Assembly: GCF_902497855.1 (NCBI RefSeq)
Contig: NZ_CABVHU010000001.1
Location: forward strand, 248,001-312,000
Direction of reading: 5' to 3'
DNA from: Pseudomonas fluorescens
Lineage (GTDB): Bacteria; Pseudomonadota; Gammaproteobacteria; Pseudomonadales; Pseudomonadaceae
DNA length: 64,000 bases
Positions 16,478 through 24,720 of the stretch are shown in pieces. Below the pieces are notes generated by a model. That model was given only the letters and a program-made list of their open reading frames with translations, did no database searches and was not told the DNA's origin. Numbering within the stretch: position 1 is the stretch's first letter; the number at the start of each line of letters is the position of its first letter. Position numbers and translations under genes: made by a program.

Positions 16478-17275
16478 ATGAAAATCGATCTGACTGGAAA
16501 ACTCGCCATCGTCAGCGGCAGCACCGCCGGCATTGGCCTGGGCATCAGCAAGGCGCTGACCGAGTCCGGTGCCACGGTGGTGGTGATCGGCCGCGACACG
16601 GCCAAGGTCGAGCAGGCGCTGGCGAGCATTCGCCAGCAGGTGCCCGGTGCGCAGCTGCGTGGGCTGACCGCCGACCTCGGTACGGCTGAAGGCGCGGATA
16701 AACTGTTCGCCGCCGAACCACGGGCAGACATTCTGGTGAACAACCTGGGGATCTACGACGCGGTGGATTTCTTCGACACGCCCGATAGCGAGTGGACACG
16801 CTTCTACGAGGTCAACGTGATCTCCGGGGTACGCCTGTCCCGGCACTACGTGCCGGACATGGTCAAGCAGGGCTGGGGGCGGGTGATTTTCCTGTCTTCG
16901 GAATCCGGGATCGCGATCCCCGCGGATATGCTCAACTATGGCGTGACCAAAAGCGCCAACCTGGCGGTGTCCCACGGACTGGCCAAACGGCTGGCCGGCA
17001 CTGGGGTAACGGTCAATGCGATCCTGCCGGGCCCGACGTTGACCGACGGCGTGGAGCTGATGCTCAAGGATGCCATTGCCGCGTCCGGTCGCAGTGTTCA
17101 GGAAGAAGCCGACGCCTTTGTGCAAAAGTCGCGGCCGACATCGATCATCCAGCGCGTGGCGAATGTCGAGGAAGTGGCGAACCTGGTGGCCTATATTGCT
17201 TCGCCGCTATCCTCGGCCACCACTGGCGCGGCTCTTCGAGTCGACGGCGGTGTCGTCGACAGCATGGCGATTTGA
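16478..17275 (+). CDS. SDR-family oxidoreductase
   Basis: A 265-residue classical SDR. It has SGSTAGIG at 13-20, NNLG in place of NNAG at 88-91, a catalytic Ser in FLSSES near 140, Tyr154 and Lys158 (YGVTK), and an SATTGAALRVDGG C-terminal motif. It should work with NAD(P) on a hydroxy/keto substrate. It follows the aldo/keto reductase by two bases; AGGAG 7 bases ahead fixes the start at the ATG 16478 rather than an upstream TTG. The gene order suggests it acts on the reductase product. Confidence 0.85.
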   Translation: MKIDLTGKLAIVSGSTAGIGLGISKALTESGATVVVIGRDTAKVEQALASIRQQVPGAQLRGLTADLGTAEGADKLFAAEPRADILVNNLGIYDAVDFFDTPDSEWTRFYEVNVISGVRLSRHYVPDMVKQGWGRVIFLSSESGIAIPADMLNYGVTKSANLAVSHGLAKRLAGTGVTVNAILPGPTLTDGVELMLKDAIAASGRSVQEEADAFVQKSRPTSIIQRVANVEEVANLVAYIASPLSSATTGAALRVDGGVVDSMAI

Positions 17276-17302
17276 ACCTTACTGATCAAGAGAGAACAGT
17301 AC

Positions 17303-17713
17303 ATGGCAACTGCATCAGCGTTTATCGATATCCCGGCTTCGGCCGATCAGGTCTGGCAATTGATCGGCGGCTTCAACTCGCTGCCGGACTGGCTGCCGTT
17401 CATTCCCCAAAGCGAGCTGAGCGAAGGCGGGCGGGTGCGCAGTCTGCAAACGGCGGATGGGGCGGTAGTGGTGGAGCGGCTTCAGGCGTTTGATGACGCG
17501 GCGAAGACGTACAGCTACTCGATTGTGCAGGCGCCGTTTCCGGCGACTGACTATCTGGCGACTATCCGCGTTGAAGCGCAAGGGCAGGGTGCGCGGGTGA
17601 CCTGGTCCGGGCAGTTTGCGCCGGTGGGTGTGAGTGATGAGGAAGTGGTGGCGTTGTTTACCGGGATTTATCAAGGTGGGCTGGAAGCCTTGCGGGCCAA
17701 CTACCCGGCCTGA
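17303..17713 (+). CDS. SRPBCC-family protein (polyketide cyclase/START-like)
   Basis: A 136-residue single-domain protein of the SRPBCC/START fold, with a large hydrophobic ligand cavity. Typical signs are the IPASADQVWQLIGGFNSLPDWLPFIPQSELSEGG opening and the ARVTWSGQFAPVGVSDEE..LFTGIYQGGLEALR end. It is 27 bases after the SDR in the same direction, so it is co-transcribed. It may bind or cyclise the pathway intermediate, or be a small accessory binding protein. Function not assigned. Confidence 0.8.
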   Translation: MATASAFIDIPASADQVWQLIGGFNSLPDWLPFIPQSELSEGGRVRSLQTADGAVVVERLQAFDDAAKTYSYSIVQAPFPATDYLATIRVEAQGQGARVTWSGQFAPVGVSDEEVVALFTGIYQGGLEALRANYPA

Positions 17714-17727
17714 CAACACCACAAATC

Positions 17728-17826
17728 CCCTGTAGGAGCCGGCTTGCCGGCGAAGGCGTCCGTTCAGTGACAACTATGTCGACTGATCCACCGCCTTCGC
17801 CAGCAAGCCGGCTCCTACAGGGGGGG
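17728..17826. repeat. REP pair (REPIN) between convergent genes
   Basis: GTAGGAGCCGGCTTGCCGGC and CAGCAAGCCGGCTCCTAC face each other around a spacer. It sits between the end of the SRPBCC gene and the end of the histidine kinase gene and could serve as a bidirectional transcription stop. Confidence 0.9.
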
Positions 17827-17835
17827 CTTCGTGTG

Positions 17836-19233
17836 TCAGGTCTGGGGGATCAGGCTCTGTCGGCAATCGAGCACCAACCGCGCCCCACCCAATTCACTGC
17901 TACCCACCTCCAGCGTAAACCCATGCAGGCTGACAATCGCCGCCACGATCGACAGCCCCAGCCCGAACCCGCTTTGCTGATTGCCACCCTCGGCGCGATA
18001 GAAGCGCTGGAATACGGCTTCCCGTTCACCTTCAGCAATCCCGGGCCCGGAGTCGAGCACTTCGATTCGCGTATGCCCACCTTCATCGACCCCACGCAAC
18101 ACCACCTCGCCACCGGGCGGTGTGAATTTGATCGAATTGCTCAGCAGGTTCGCCACCGCTTCAAACAACAATGCCCGATCCCCATTCAATAGCGGCAATG
18201 ACTCAGGCAATTGCAGCCGGAAACCCAGCGCACCTTCTTCCGCCAACGGCAGGTAAAACTCGTGCAGTTCCTGCAACAACGGCAGCGGATCCAGCTGCAC
18301 GAAACCGGAACGCCGCTGGCGGTCTTCCAGTTCGGAAATGCGCAGCAATCCGCGAAAGCGCGCCATCAAGGTGTCGGCCTCGGCGAGCACCGAGTCCAGT
18401 TGCGCCGCCTCCCGGGAGCCTTCGCCCGCCTGTTGCTGCAGGCGGTACAACTGAGCGCGCAAGCGGGTCAGCGGCGTGCGCAGGTCATGGGCGATGTTGT
18501 CGCACACGCCCTTGACTTCATTCATCAAGCGTTCAATGCGCTCGAGCATGGCGTTGACGATGGCCGCCAGCATGTCCAGTTCATCGCGGCGACTGCTGGA
18601 CAGCGGCAAGCGACGGGTCAGGTCGCCGGCGACGATCGCTTCGGCGCTGGCCTGGATCCCGCGAATACGCCGCAGGGGGCGGCGGCGCAACAGGTGCCAA
18701 CCGACGATGCCCGGGACAATGGTCAGGGTCACGCCCCAGAACAAGGCGTGCAGAATGATCCGGGTCACGGCAAACAGCGAGCCGTTGTCCCGCAGCAGCA
18801 CCAGCCAGCGACCGTCCCTGGCCTGGGTGGCCACGGCGTCGCAACTGTCGTTGGGCAGGGTCGGGTCATCGGAGTCGGCGCAGTCGCTGAGCATGTGGAT
18901 CTTGCCGTCCAGCGGCAGGCCTTTGGGGATATGGCGCAGGGCACCGCTGAGATAGCGATGCTGTTCATCGAACAGGCCATAGGCGTCGAGGCCGGGAATG
19001 TCGAAGGTCATGCTGACGGCGAGGGCATCGACCAGCTGTTCGCCGGAAAAACGCGAGAACAAGTGCTGACGTTGCATCAGCGAGTGTTTGGCCAGGTTGT
19101 CCAGGTAAGCGGAGACCTCGTAGTACATGACCCCCATGAGTATCCCGCTCCAAAGCACGAACAGCGAACTGTAGAGCGCCAGCAGGCGGCTGCTGGAAGA
19201 GCGCCAGCCTTTAGACGGGTTCGGCAATGACAT
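17836..19233 (-). CDS. Sensor histidine kinase
   Basis: A 465-residue inner-membrane kinase. Membrane segments at about 15-38 and 157-180 bracket a periplasmic sensor of roughly 118 residues with two cysteines (118 and 131) that may form a disulfide. A HAMP linker follows (182-235), then HisKA with phospho-acceptor His249 in NIAHDLRTPL, and an ATPase domain with N-box Asn366, DSGPGI at 394-399 and GFGLGLSI at 422-429. All key residues are intact. It overlaps the response regulator gene by 23 bases. The signal is unknown. Confidence 0.9.
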   Translation of the reverse strand: MSLPNPSKGWRSSSSRLLALYSSLFVLWSGILMGVMYYEVSAYLDNLAKHSLMQRQHLFSRFSGEQLVDALAVSMTFDIPGLDAYGLFDEQHRYLSGALRHIPKGLPLDGKIHMLSDCADSDDPTLPNDSCDAVATQARDGRWLVLLRDNGSLFAVTRIILHALFWGVTLTIVPGIVGWHLLRRRPLRRIRGIQASAEAIVAGDLTRRLPLSSSRRDELDMLAAIVNAMLERIERLMNEVKGVCDNIAHDLRTPLTRLRAQLYRLQQQAGEGSREAAQLDSVLAEADTLMARFRGLLRISELEDRQRRSGFVQLDPLPLLQELHEFYLPLAEEGALGFRLQLPESLPLLNGDRALLFEAVANLLSNSIKFTPPGGEVVLRGVDEGGHTRIEVLDSGPGIAEGEREAVFQRFYRAEGGNQQSGFGLGLSIVAAIVSLHGFTLEVGSSELGGARLVLDCRQSLIPQT

Positions 19234-19894
19234 AACCCGAGCCTCGCACGGTCCGAATCAGTGGGGCGTTGCCCGGCGGGTCGATCTTCTTGCGCAGACG
19301 GCCGATATGCACGTCGATCAGGTTGGTGCCGGGGTCGAAGTGGTAACCCCAGACCTCTTCGAAAATCATCATTCGCGACAGGATCTGCCCGGTGTTGCGC
19401 ATCAGGAACTCCAGCAGCTTGTACTCGGTGGGCAGCAAGGTCAGCAGCTGCCCGTTGCGGCTGGCTTCGTGGCTGATCAGGTTCAGCTCCAGGTCCGCCA
19501 CCCGCAGCGTGGTGGCCTGGGCGGTCACGGTGTTCTGTCGGCGCAGCAGCACTTCGACCCGGGCGGCCATTTCATCTGTGGCGAAGGGTTTGGTCAGGTA
19601 ATCGTCACCCCCGGCACGCAAACCGCGCACCCGCTCATCGACATCGGAGAGGGCGCTGATCATCAGGATCGGCGTGGCCACGCCCATGGTCCGCAGGGTG
19701 GTGACAATCGCCAGGCCATCGAGCTCGGGCAGCATGCGGTCGAGGGTGATCAGGTCGTAGTCGCCACTGACCGCGCGCGCCAGACCTTCGCGACCGTTGT
19801 CGACCCAATCGACGTCGAGGCCGTGGCTGCTCAATTCGGCGACGATTTCCCTGGCGGTCACGGCGTCGTCTTCGATGGTCAGGATGCGGGTCAT
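19211..19894 (-). CDS. OmpR-family response regulator
   Basis: A 227-residue regulator with receiver domain 1-120 (acidic Asp9/Asp10, phospho-acceptor Asp52, Lys102 in DDYLTKPF) and a winged-helix DNA-binding domain (LLPTEYKLLEFLMRNTGQILSR, then LIDVHIGRLRKKID and RTVRGSGYVI). It is partner to the histidine kinase, whose gene it overlaps. The frame continues far upstream, but the ATG at 19894 is where the receiver family begins. It is divergent, 398 bases away, from the sigma-54-preceded membrane-protein gene. Confidence 0.9.
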   Translation of the reverse strand: MTRILTIEDDAVTAREIVAELSSHGLDVDWVDNGREGLARAVSGDYDLITLDRMLPELDGLAIVTTLRTMGVATPILMISALSDVDERVRGLRAGGDDYLTKPFATDEMAARVEVLLRRQNTVTAQATTLRVADLELNLISHEASRNGQLLTLLPTEYKLLEFLMRNTGQILSRMMIFEEVWGYHFDPGTNLIDVHIGRLRKKIDPPGNAPLIRTVRGSGYVIAEPV

Positions 19895-20292
19895 GGGATG
19901 GGCCTGTCTGGAGTTCACAACGTTGTGTGGCATTTTGCCAAGAAATGATCGCAGGCTTTCTGAATAAAACTTCATGTGGGCTGTAAAGATCAACAGATCG
20001 CAGCCTGCGCCGACCACATTCGACCGTAATCCCGCAGGTGTTCCAGATTCCCCCGTAGGAGCTGTCGAGCGCAGCGGGGCTGGGATCTTGCCTTCAATGA
20101 CCCTGCCTTTCAGGCAATGCATAAAACCCGCTGCTTTTACCTGTTCCTTGCAAATTGCATGGAAATTGGAAGTTCAATCTTTATAACTTATTGAAATTTA
20201 ACGATTTATTAAAATTTCGTGACTGGCACGTTGACTGCACTTGTTCATTCGAAGAGTTGTAACACCATTTTTCTGCCTGGAGCGATAAAACA
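19895..20292. other. Gene-free divergent control region
   Basis: The 398 bases between the response regulator and the membrane-protein gene hold no convincing gene. The right part (about 20150-20220) is strikingly AT-rich and ends in a sigma-54-type promoter, as expected for an enhancer-dependent promoter with room for upstream activator sites. A short REP-like piece (CCCCGTAGGAGCTG) is at about 20053. Confidence 0.6.
20224..20239 (+). promoter_or_regulatory. Candidate sigma-54 (RpoN) promoter
   Basis: TGGCACGTTGACTGCA matches the -24/-12 consensus (TGGCACG-N4-TTGCW), with GG and GC separated by exactly ten bases and one mismatch (C for T) in the -12 box. Transcription would start near 20251, about 40 bases before the start codon at 20293. 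Confidence 0.7.
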
Positions 20293-21228
20293 ATGAATAG
20301 ATCCCCTGATGGTTTCTATCCTGCCGAATACGAATCGAGCTCACGCTCTGGCGTGTCCTGGGGGGCCATTTTCGCCGGTGCCGCGGCGGCGGCTGCATTG
20401 TCGCTGATCCTGGTGCTGCTCGGTTTTGGCCTGGGTTTTTCGGCGGTGTCGCCCTGGGCCAATGAAGGCGTAAGCGCCAAGGGCCTGGGCATTTCCACGA
20501 TTGTCTGGCTGGCGTTCACCCAGATCGTTGCCTCCGGGCTGGGCGGTTATATCGCCGGTCGCCTGCGGGTGAAGTGGGCGAACATGCATGGCGATGAGGT
20601 GTACTTCCGTGATACCGCCCATGGCTTCCTGGCCTGGTGCGTGGCGACGCTGGTGACGGCGACGCTGATCGTCGGCTCGATCAGCAGCATCGTCAGTGGC
20701 GGTGTGCAGGCGGGCGCCAGTGTGGCCGGCGGTGCCGTCAGTGCCGCGACTCAAGCGGCGGGTACCGCGGCGGGCAATACCGACAGTGACCAGTACGGTT
20801 ACTACATCGACAGCCTGTTCCGCGATGATCGCCCGGCCGCCGTCAGCGATGATGCCGCCCGTGGCACCGTGACCCGCATCTTCGTGCGCAGCTTGAGCGA
20901 CGGCCAACTGTCCGCCGAAGACCGTACCTACCTGGCGCAACTGGTCGCCCAGCGGACCAACCTGACTCAGGCGGATGCCGAACGTCGTGTCGATGAGGTC
21001 TATGCCCGCACCCAGAAAGCCGTGGCCGACGCCAAGCTGGCTGCCCAGCAAGCCGCTGACACCGCGGCGAAAGTGGCTGCAATGACCGCGCTGTGGATGT
21101 TCGTTGCGCTGCTGATCGGTGCGTTTTTCGCCAGCCTTGCTGCAACTTTCGGTGGTCGTCGTCGGGATGCGGTCGAGTACCTCGAAACGGACCCTTACGT
21201 CACCACGACTTCCATACCTGTTCGTTAA
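20293..21228 (+). CDS. Membrane protein of unknown function, probably sigma-54-dependent
   Basis: A 311-residue protein. Residues about 18-45, 60-85 and 108-135 are hydrophobic, glycine- and alanine-rich membrane segments, and another lies near 255-285. Between them, residues about 150-250 form a hydrophilic, Ala/Gln-rich helical region likely to be a coiled coil (LTQADAERRVDEVYARTQKAVADAKLAAQ, split in the chain). The C-terminus (GGRRRDAVEYLETDPY) is probably cytoplasmic. I do not recognise the family. It is preceded by a sigma-54-type promoter and followed 15 bases later by a 23-codon hydrophobic gene and a terminator. The neighbouring two-component system is a possible, unproven regulator. 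Confidence 0.75.
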   Translation: MNRSPDGFYPAEYESSSRSGVSWGAIFAGAAAAAALSLILVLLGFGLGFSAVSPWANEGVSAKGLGISTIVWLAFTQIVASGLGGYIAGRLRVKWANMHGDEVYFRDTAHGFLAWCVATLVTATLIVGSISSIVSGGVQAGASVAGGAVSAATQAAGTAAGNTDSDQYGYYIDSLFRDDRPAAVSDDAARGTVTRIFVRSLSDGQLSAEDRTYLAQLVAQRTNLTQADAERRVDEVYARTQKAVADAKLAAQQAADTAAKVAAMTALWMFVALLIGAFFASLAATFGGRRRDAVEYLETDPYVTTTSIPVR

Positions 21229-21243
21229 CCCAGGAGAACTCCC

Positions 21244-21315
21244 ATGCGCTCATTACTGCTGTTCTTTCTCGGCATACCTATCCCGATCATTATCCTGATC
21301 GCTCTGTTTACCTGA
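21244..21315 (+). CDS. 23-residue hydrophobic microprotein
   Basis: ATG at 21244, stop TGA at 21313-21315. The product begins MRSLLLFFLGIPIPIIIL and is hydrophobic throughout, enough for one membrane-spanning helix. An AGGAG site (21231-21235) sits well before the start. It lies between the membrane-protein gene and a strong terminator, so it is the last gene of that transcript. I recall near-identical short peptides in proteobacterial genomes, but function is unknown. It is too short for most gene finders. Confidence 0.7.
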   Translation: MRSLLLFFLGIPIPIIILIALFT

Positions 21316-21337
21316 TACTACTGAGGCTTGTGCCTCT

Positions 21338-21370
21338 GCCGCTTCCGCCTCTGGTGGAAGCGGCGTTTTT
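21338..21370 (+). terminator. Rho-independent terminator
   Basis: GCCGCTTCC (21338-21346) pairs with GGAAGCGGC (21356-21364), loop nine bases, followed by GTTTTT. It ends the membrane-protein/microprotein transcript before the convergent iolR gene. Confidence 0.9.
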
Positions 21371-21395
21371 ATGTGAGCGGGTTGATAACACTGCG

Positions 21396-22313
21396 CTAAT
21401 CCTCGAAGCCCACCTGCTCGTGAATCTCATCGACCTTCAATTCCAGACGATAGGCCACGGCGATGAACAGCGCCTGGCACAGGCACAACGTCGCACTCAA
21501 TGAACGAAAGGCAAACGAGCTGCCCTCATTGACCAGCAGCACGGTGTTGGCGCGCTTGGCCAAGGGGGAGAGGTTGCTGTCGGTGATGATCAGGGTTTTC
21601 GCCTGATGGTGCTGGGCAATGCGTAGGCAGTGCTGGGTTTCCTTGCCGTAGGGCGTGAAGCTGATGGCGATCACCAGGTCATTGGCGCGCACGCTGCGCA
21701 TCTGCTCGCGGTAGCTGCCGCCGAGCCCGGAGACCAGATGGATGCGCTTGTTGGTGTGTTGCAGGTTGTAGACCAGGTAATCGGCCACCGCGAAGGAGCG
21801 GCGCACCCCGACCACGTAGATGTTGTCGGCGTTCACCACCAGGTCGACGGCCTTGTCGAAGGCCTGGTCATCGAGTTCCAGCCCCAGGCGTTCGATGCCC
21901 GACAGGGTCGCGTTGATGCATTCGCGCGCCAGGTCGCCACCGCTGGCCTTCTGCGACTTGTTGGCGATCATGCTGCGAATGCGCTGCTGGTAGTTCTGCA
22001 CCGGCGTGGTCTTGTGGGTATAGGCCTCGCGAAACAGCGCCTGCATTTCGCTGAACCCACTGAAGCCGAAGCGTTGGGAGAACCGCACGATCGCCGATGG
22101 ATGCACTTCGCATTCCCGGGCGATGTCGCTGATGCGGTCGACCATGATCCGGTCGCTCTGCTGGCTCATGTAGCTGGCGATGCGCTTGAGCTGGCGCGGC
22201 AGGCTCTCGTATTCCTCGGTGATCAGCGCCAGCAGGCGCTCGGCATTGATCGGGGGGCCAGGATCGCTCACAAGCGTGCTCTCGGTCGTGGCCGGCTGAT
22301 CGGTGGGGGACAT
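21396..22313 (-). CDS. iolR: RpiR-family repressor of inositol catabolism
   Basis: A 305-residue regulator with an N-terminal RpiR helix-turn-helix (about 22-100, including ISDIARECEVHPSAIVRFSQRFGFSGFSEMQ) and a C-terminal SIS sugar-phosphate-binding domain (about 130-270). It is divergent from the iol operon, as in other pseudomonads and rhizobia where IolR represses iol genes until an inositol-derived intermediate binds the SIS domain. TGGAA-N6-TTCCA palindromes before iolC and before the importer are its probable operators. The ATG at 22313 starts the conserved part. Confidence 0.85.
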   Translation of the reverse strand: MSPTDQPATTESTLVSDPGPPINAERLLALITEEYESLPRQLKRIASYMSQQSDRIMVDRISDIARECEVHPSAIVRFSQRFGFSGFSEMQALFREAYTHKTTPVQNYQQRIRSMIANKSQKASGGDLARECINATLSGIERLGLELDDQAFDKAVDLVVNADNIYVVGVRRSFAVADYLVYNLQHTNKRIHLVSGLGGSYREQMRSVRANDLVIAISFTPYGKETQHCLRIAQHHQAKTLIITDSNLSPLAKRANTVLLVNEGSSFAFRSLSATLCLCQALFIAVAYRLELKVDEIHEQVGFED

Positions 22314-22483
22314 AGAAAATCCTTCTGGCTTGTTCTTATAGAGATGACGTATCAGGTCATCCCCTGACAATAGGTTGGCTGTGTGCAGTCTACAGGGTAG
22401 GCCCGGGTAAAATCTTGAGCTTGCCATCGGTAGGGGGTGCTGAAACGATCCACCGCGGCTGGAACGCTTGTACCAGAGTTTAA

Positions 22484-22499
22484 TGGAAAAAATATTCCA
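22484..22499. promoter_or_regulatory. Candidate IolR operator 1 (TGGAA-N6-TTCCA)
   Basis: TGGAAAAAATATTCCA is a 16-base inverted repeat upstream of iolC. The same half-sites and spacing recur at 31591-31606 before the importer genes. GGAA-N6-TTCC is, as I recall, the IolR motif described for Sinorhizobium meliloti. Confidence 0.75.
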
Positions 22500-22512
22500 C
22501 GTAAAAAATATT

Positions 22513-22528
22513 TGGAATAATTATTGAT
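22513..22528. promoter_or_regulatory. Candidate second, imperfect IolR site
   Basis: TGGAATAATTATTGAT keeps one perfect half-site and a weak second one. Its centre is 29 bases from operator 1, close to three helical turns, which would suit cooperative binding. Confidence 0.45.
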
Positions 22529-22622
22529 TGTTTGGCCCCGGACGTTTTAGTCTGCACCCACCAAGAGTGTTCGGCGCGGTCATCGCCCCGGACGCAGGCT
22601 GATAAAAATAACAGGAGCCAGC

Positions 22623-24560
22623 ATGGGCCAGACTCGTTTTGCCAGTGGGCGTCAATTGGATCTGATTTGCCTGGGGCGCCTTGGCGTCGACCTCTATGCG
22701 CAGCAAGTCGGGGCGCGGCTGGAAGATGTTTCAAGCTTCGCCAAGTACCTCGGCGGCTCGTCCGCCAACATCGCATTCGGCACCGCCCGGTTGGGGCTCA
22801 AGTCGGCGATGCTGAGCCGGGTGGGGGACGACCACATGGGGCGTTTCCTCGTTGAATCCCTGGCCCGTGAAGGCTGTGATGTCAGCGGGATCAAGGTCGA
22901 TCCGGAACGCCTGACCGCCATGGTGCTGCTGGGCCTCAAGGACCGGGAGTCCTTTCCTCTGGTGTTCTATCGCGAGAACTGCGCCGACATGGCGCTGCGG
23001 GCCGAAGACATCCGCGAAGCCTTCATCGCCTCGAGCAAGGCCTTGCTGATCACCGGCACCCATTTCTCCACCGACGGCGTGTACAAGGCGAGCATCCAGG
23101 CCCTGGACCATGCACGCAAACACCACGTCAAATGCGTGCTCGACATCGATTACCGCCCGGTGCTCTGGGGCCTGGCCGGCAAGGCGGACGGTGAGACCCG
23201 TTTCGTCGCCGACCAGAACGTCAGCCAGCATGTGCAGAGAATCCTCCCGCGTTTCGACCTGATCGTCGGCACTGAAGAAGAATTCCTGATTGCCGGTGGC
23301 GCCGAGGATTTGCTCGGTGCGCTGCGCAACGTGCGGCGAGTGAGCGCGGCGACCCTGGTGGTCAAGCTGGGCCCGCAGGGCTGCACGGTGATTCACGGCG
23401 AGATCCCGGCGCGTCTGGAAGACGGTGCGATTTATCCCGGGGTGCGGGTCGAAGTGCTCAACGTGCTGGGCGCCGGCGATGCCTTCATGTCGGGTTTCCT
23501 CAGCGGTTGGCTGGAGGACGCCAGCGATGAGCGTTGCTGCCAGTTGGCCAATGCCTGCGGCGGCCTGGTGGTATCGCGCCATGCCTGCGCCCCGGCGATG
23601 CCGACCCGGGGCGAACTCGATTACCTGTTCAACAGCCCGGTGCCGATTACCCGGCCGGATCAGGACGTCACCCTGCAACGCCTGCATCAGGTCAGCGTGC
23701 CGCGCAAACAGTGGAAGCAACTGTTCATCTTTGCCTTCGACCATCGCTGGCAACTGGTGGAACTGGCCCACAAGGGCGGTCGCGACCTGAACGCCATCAG
23801 CGAGCTCAAACAACTGTTCATCCAGGCCGTGGCGCGGGTCGAAGCCGACCTGCACGTTCAAGGCATCGACGCCGATGTCGGGCTGCTGGCCGATCAACGC
23901 TTCGGCCAGGATTCGCTGAACGCGGCCACCGGTCGCGGCTGGTGGGTGGCGCGGCCGGTGGAGGTGCAAGGGTCGCGGCCGTTGGCGTTCGAACACGGAC
24001 GCTCCATCGGCAGCAACCTGATTGCCTGGCCGCAGGAGCAGATCATCAAGTGCCTGGTGCAATTCCATCCGGACGACGAGCCGATGCTGCGCCTGGAACA
24101 GGAAGCGCAGCTCAAGGGCTTGTATCAGGCGTCCCAGGTCAGCGGTCATGAACTGCTGCTGGAAATCATCCCGCCCAAGGATCATCCCTCAGAGCACCCG
24201 GACGTGCTGTATCGCGCGCTGAAACGCCTCTACAACCTGGGCATCTACCCGGCGTGGTGGAAGATCGAAGCGCAGAGCGCCGAGGAATGGAAACAACTCG
24301 ACGAACTGATTCAACAACGGGATCCGTACTGCCGTGGCGTGGTGCTGCTGGGCTTGAATGCACCGGCGGCGGCGTTGGCCGAAGGCTTTCAACAGGCCAG
24401 TCAGAGCCAGACCTGTCGCGGGTTTGCCGTGGGCCGGACGATTTTCCAGGAGCCGAGCCGTGCGTGGCTGGCGGGCGAAATCGATGACGAGGCGCTGATC
24501 CGCCAGGTGCAGGGCACCTTTGTCGAACTGATCGATGCCTGGCGCACCGCCCGCGCCTGA
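22623..24560 (+). CDS. iolC: 5-dehydro-2-deoxygluconokinase fused to a DUF2090 aldolase-like domain
   Basis: A 645-residue two-domain protein. Residues 1 to about 330 are a PfkB-family kinase, with GGSSANIAFGTARLGL near the start and the catalytic GAGD at 283-286 (Asp286 as base). It phosphorylates 2-deoxy-5-keto-gluconate. Residues about 340-640 are a DUF2090 domain, related to class I TIM-barrel aldolases, which probably replaces IolJ in cleaving the product to dihydroxyacetone phosphate and malonate semialdehyde. This fusion is normal for Pseudomonas. It is the first gene of the iol operon, controlled by the IolR sites upstream. Confidence 0.9.
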   Translation: MGQTRFASGRQLDLICLGRLGVDLYAQQVGARLEDVSSFAKYLGGSSANIAFGTARLGLKSAMLSRVGDDHMGRFLVESLAREGCDVSGIKVDPERLTAMVLLGLKDRESFPLVFYRENCADMALRAEDIREAFIASSKALLITGTHFSTDGVYKASIQALDHARKHHVKCVLDIDYRPVLWGLAGKADGETRFVADQNVSQHVQRILPRFDLIVGTEEEFLIAGGAEDLLGALRNVRRVSAATLVVKLGPQGCTVIHGEIPARLEDGAIYPGVRVEVLNVLGAGDAFMSGFLSGWLEDASDERCCQLANACGGLVVSRHACAPAMPTRGELDYLFNSPVPITRPDQDVTLQRLHQVSVPRKQWKQLFIFAFDHRWQLVELAHKGGRDLNAISELKQLFIQAVARVEADLHVQGIDADVGLLADQRFGQDSLNAATGRGWWVARPVEVQGSRPLAFEHGRSIGSNLIAWPQEQIIKCLVQFHPDDEPMLRLEQEAQLKGLYQASQVSGHELLLEIIPPKDHPSEHPDVLYRALKRLYNLGIYPAWWKIEAQSAEEWKQLDELIQQRDPYCRGVVLLGLNAPAAALAEGFQQASQSQTCRGFAVGRTIFQEPSRAWLAGEIDDEALIRQVQGTFVELIDAWRTARA

Positions 24561-24576
24561 CGCAACACCGCAATAC

Positions 24577-24672
24577 CCCTGTAGGAGCGGGCTTGCCCGC
24601 GAAGACGGCGGCACATTCAACATTGATGCCGCCTGACACAACGCTTTCGCGGGCAAGCCCGCTCCCACAGGG
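24577..24672. repeat. REP pair (REPIN) between iolC and iolE
   Basis: GTAGGAGCGGGCTTGCCCGC and GCGGGCAAGCCCGCTCCCAC flank a spacer. It sits inside the operon and may modulate relative expression of iolC and the genes behind it. Confidence 0.9.
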
Positions 24673-24720
24673 TTTTGTATTCGCTCTTACTGGTTATGTA
24701 AAACAATAAAAGGTGCAGCC

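Larger units (their letters stand above)
22314..22622. other. iolR-iolC divergent control region
   Basis: The 309 bases carry no gene. The left part serves iolR, and the AT-rich stretch 22480-22530 holds two inverted-repeat elements interpreted as IolR operators near the iolC promoter. CAGGAG precedes the iolC start. Confidence 0.7.
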
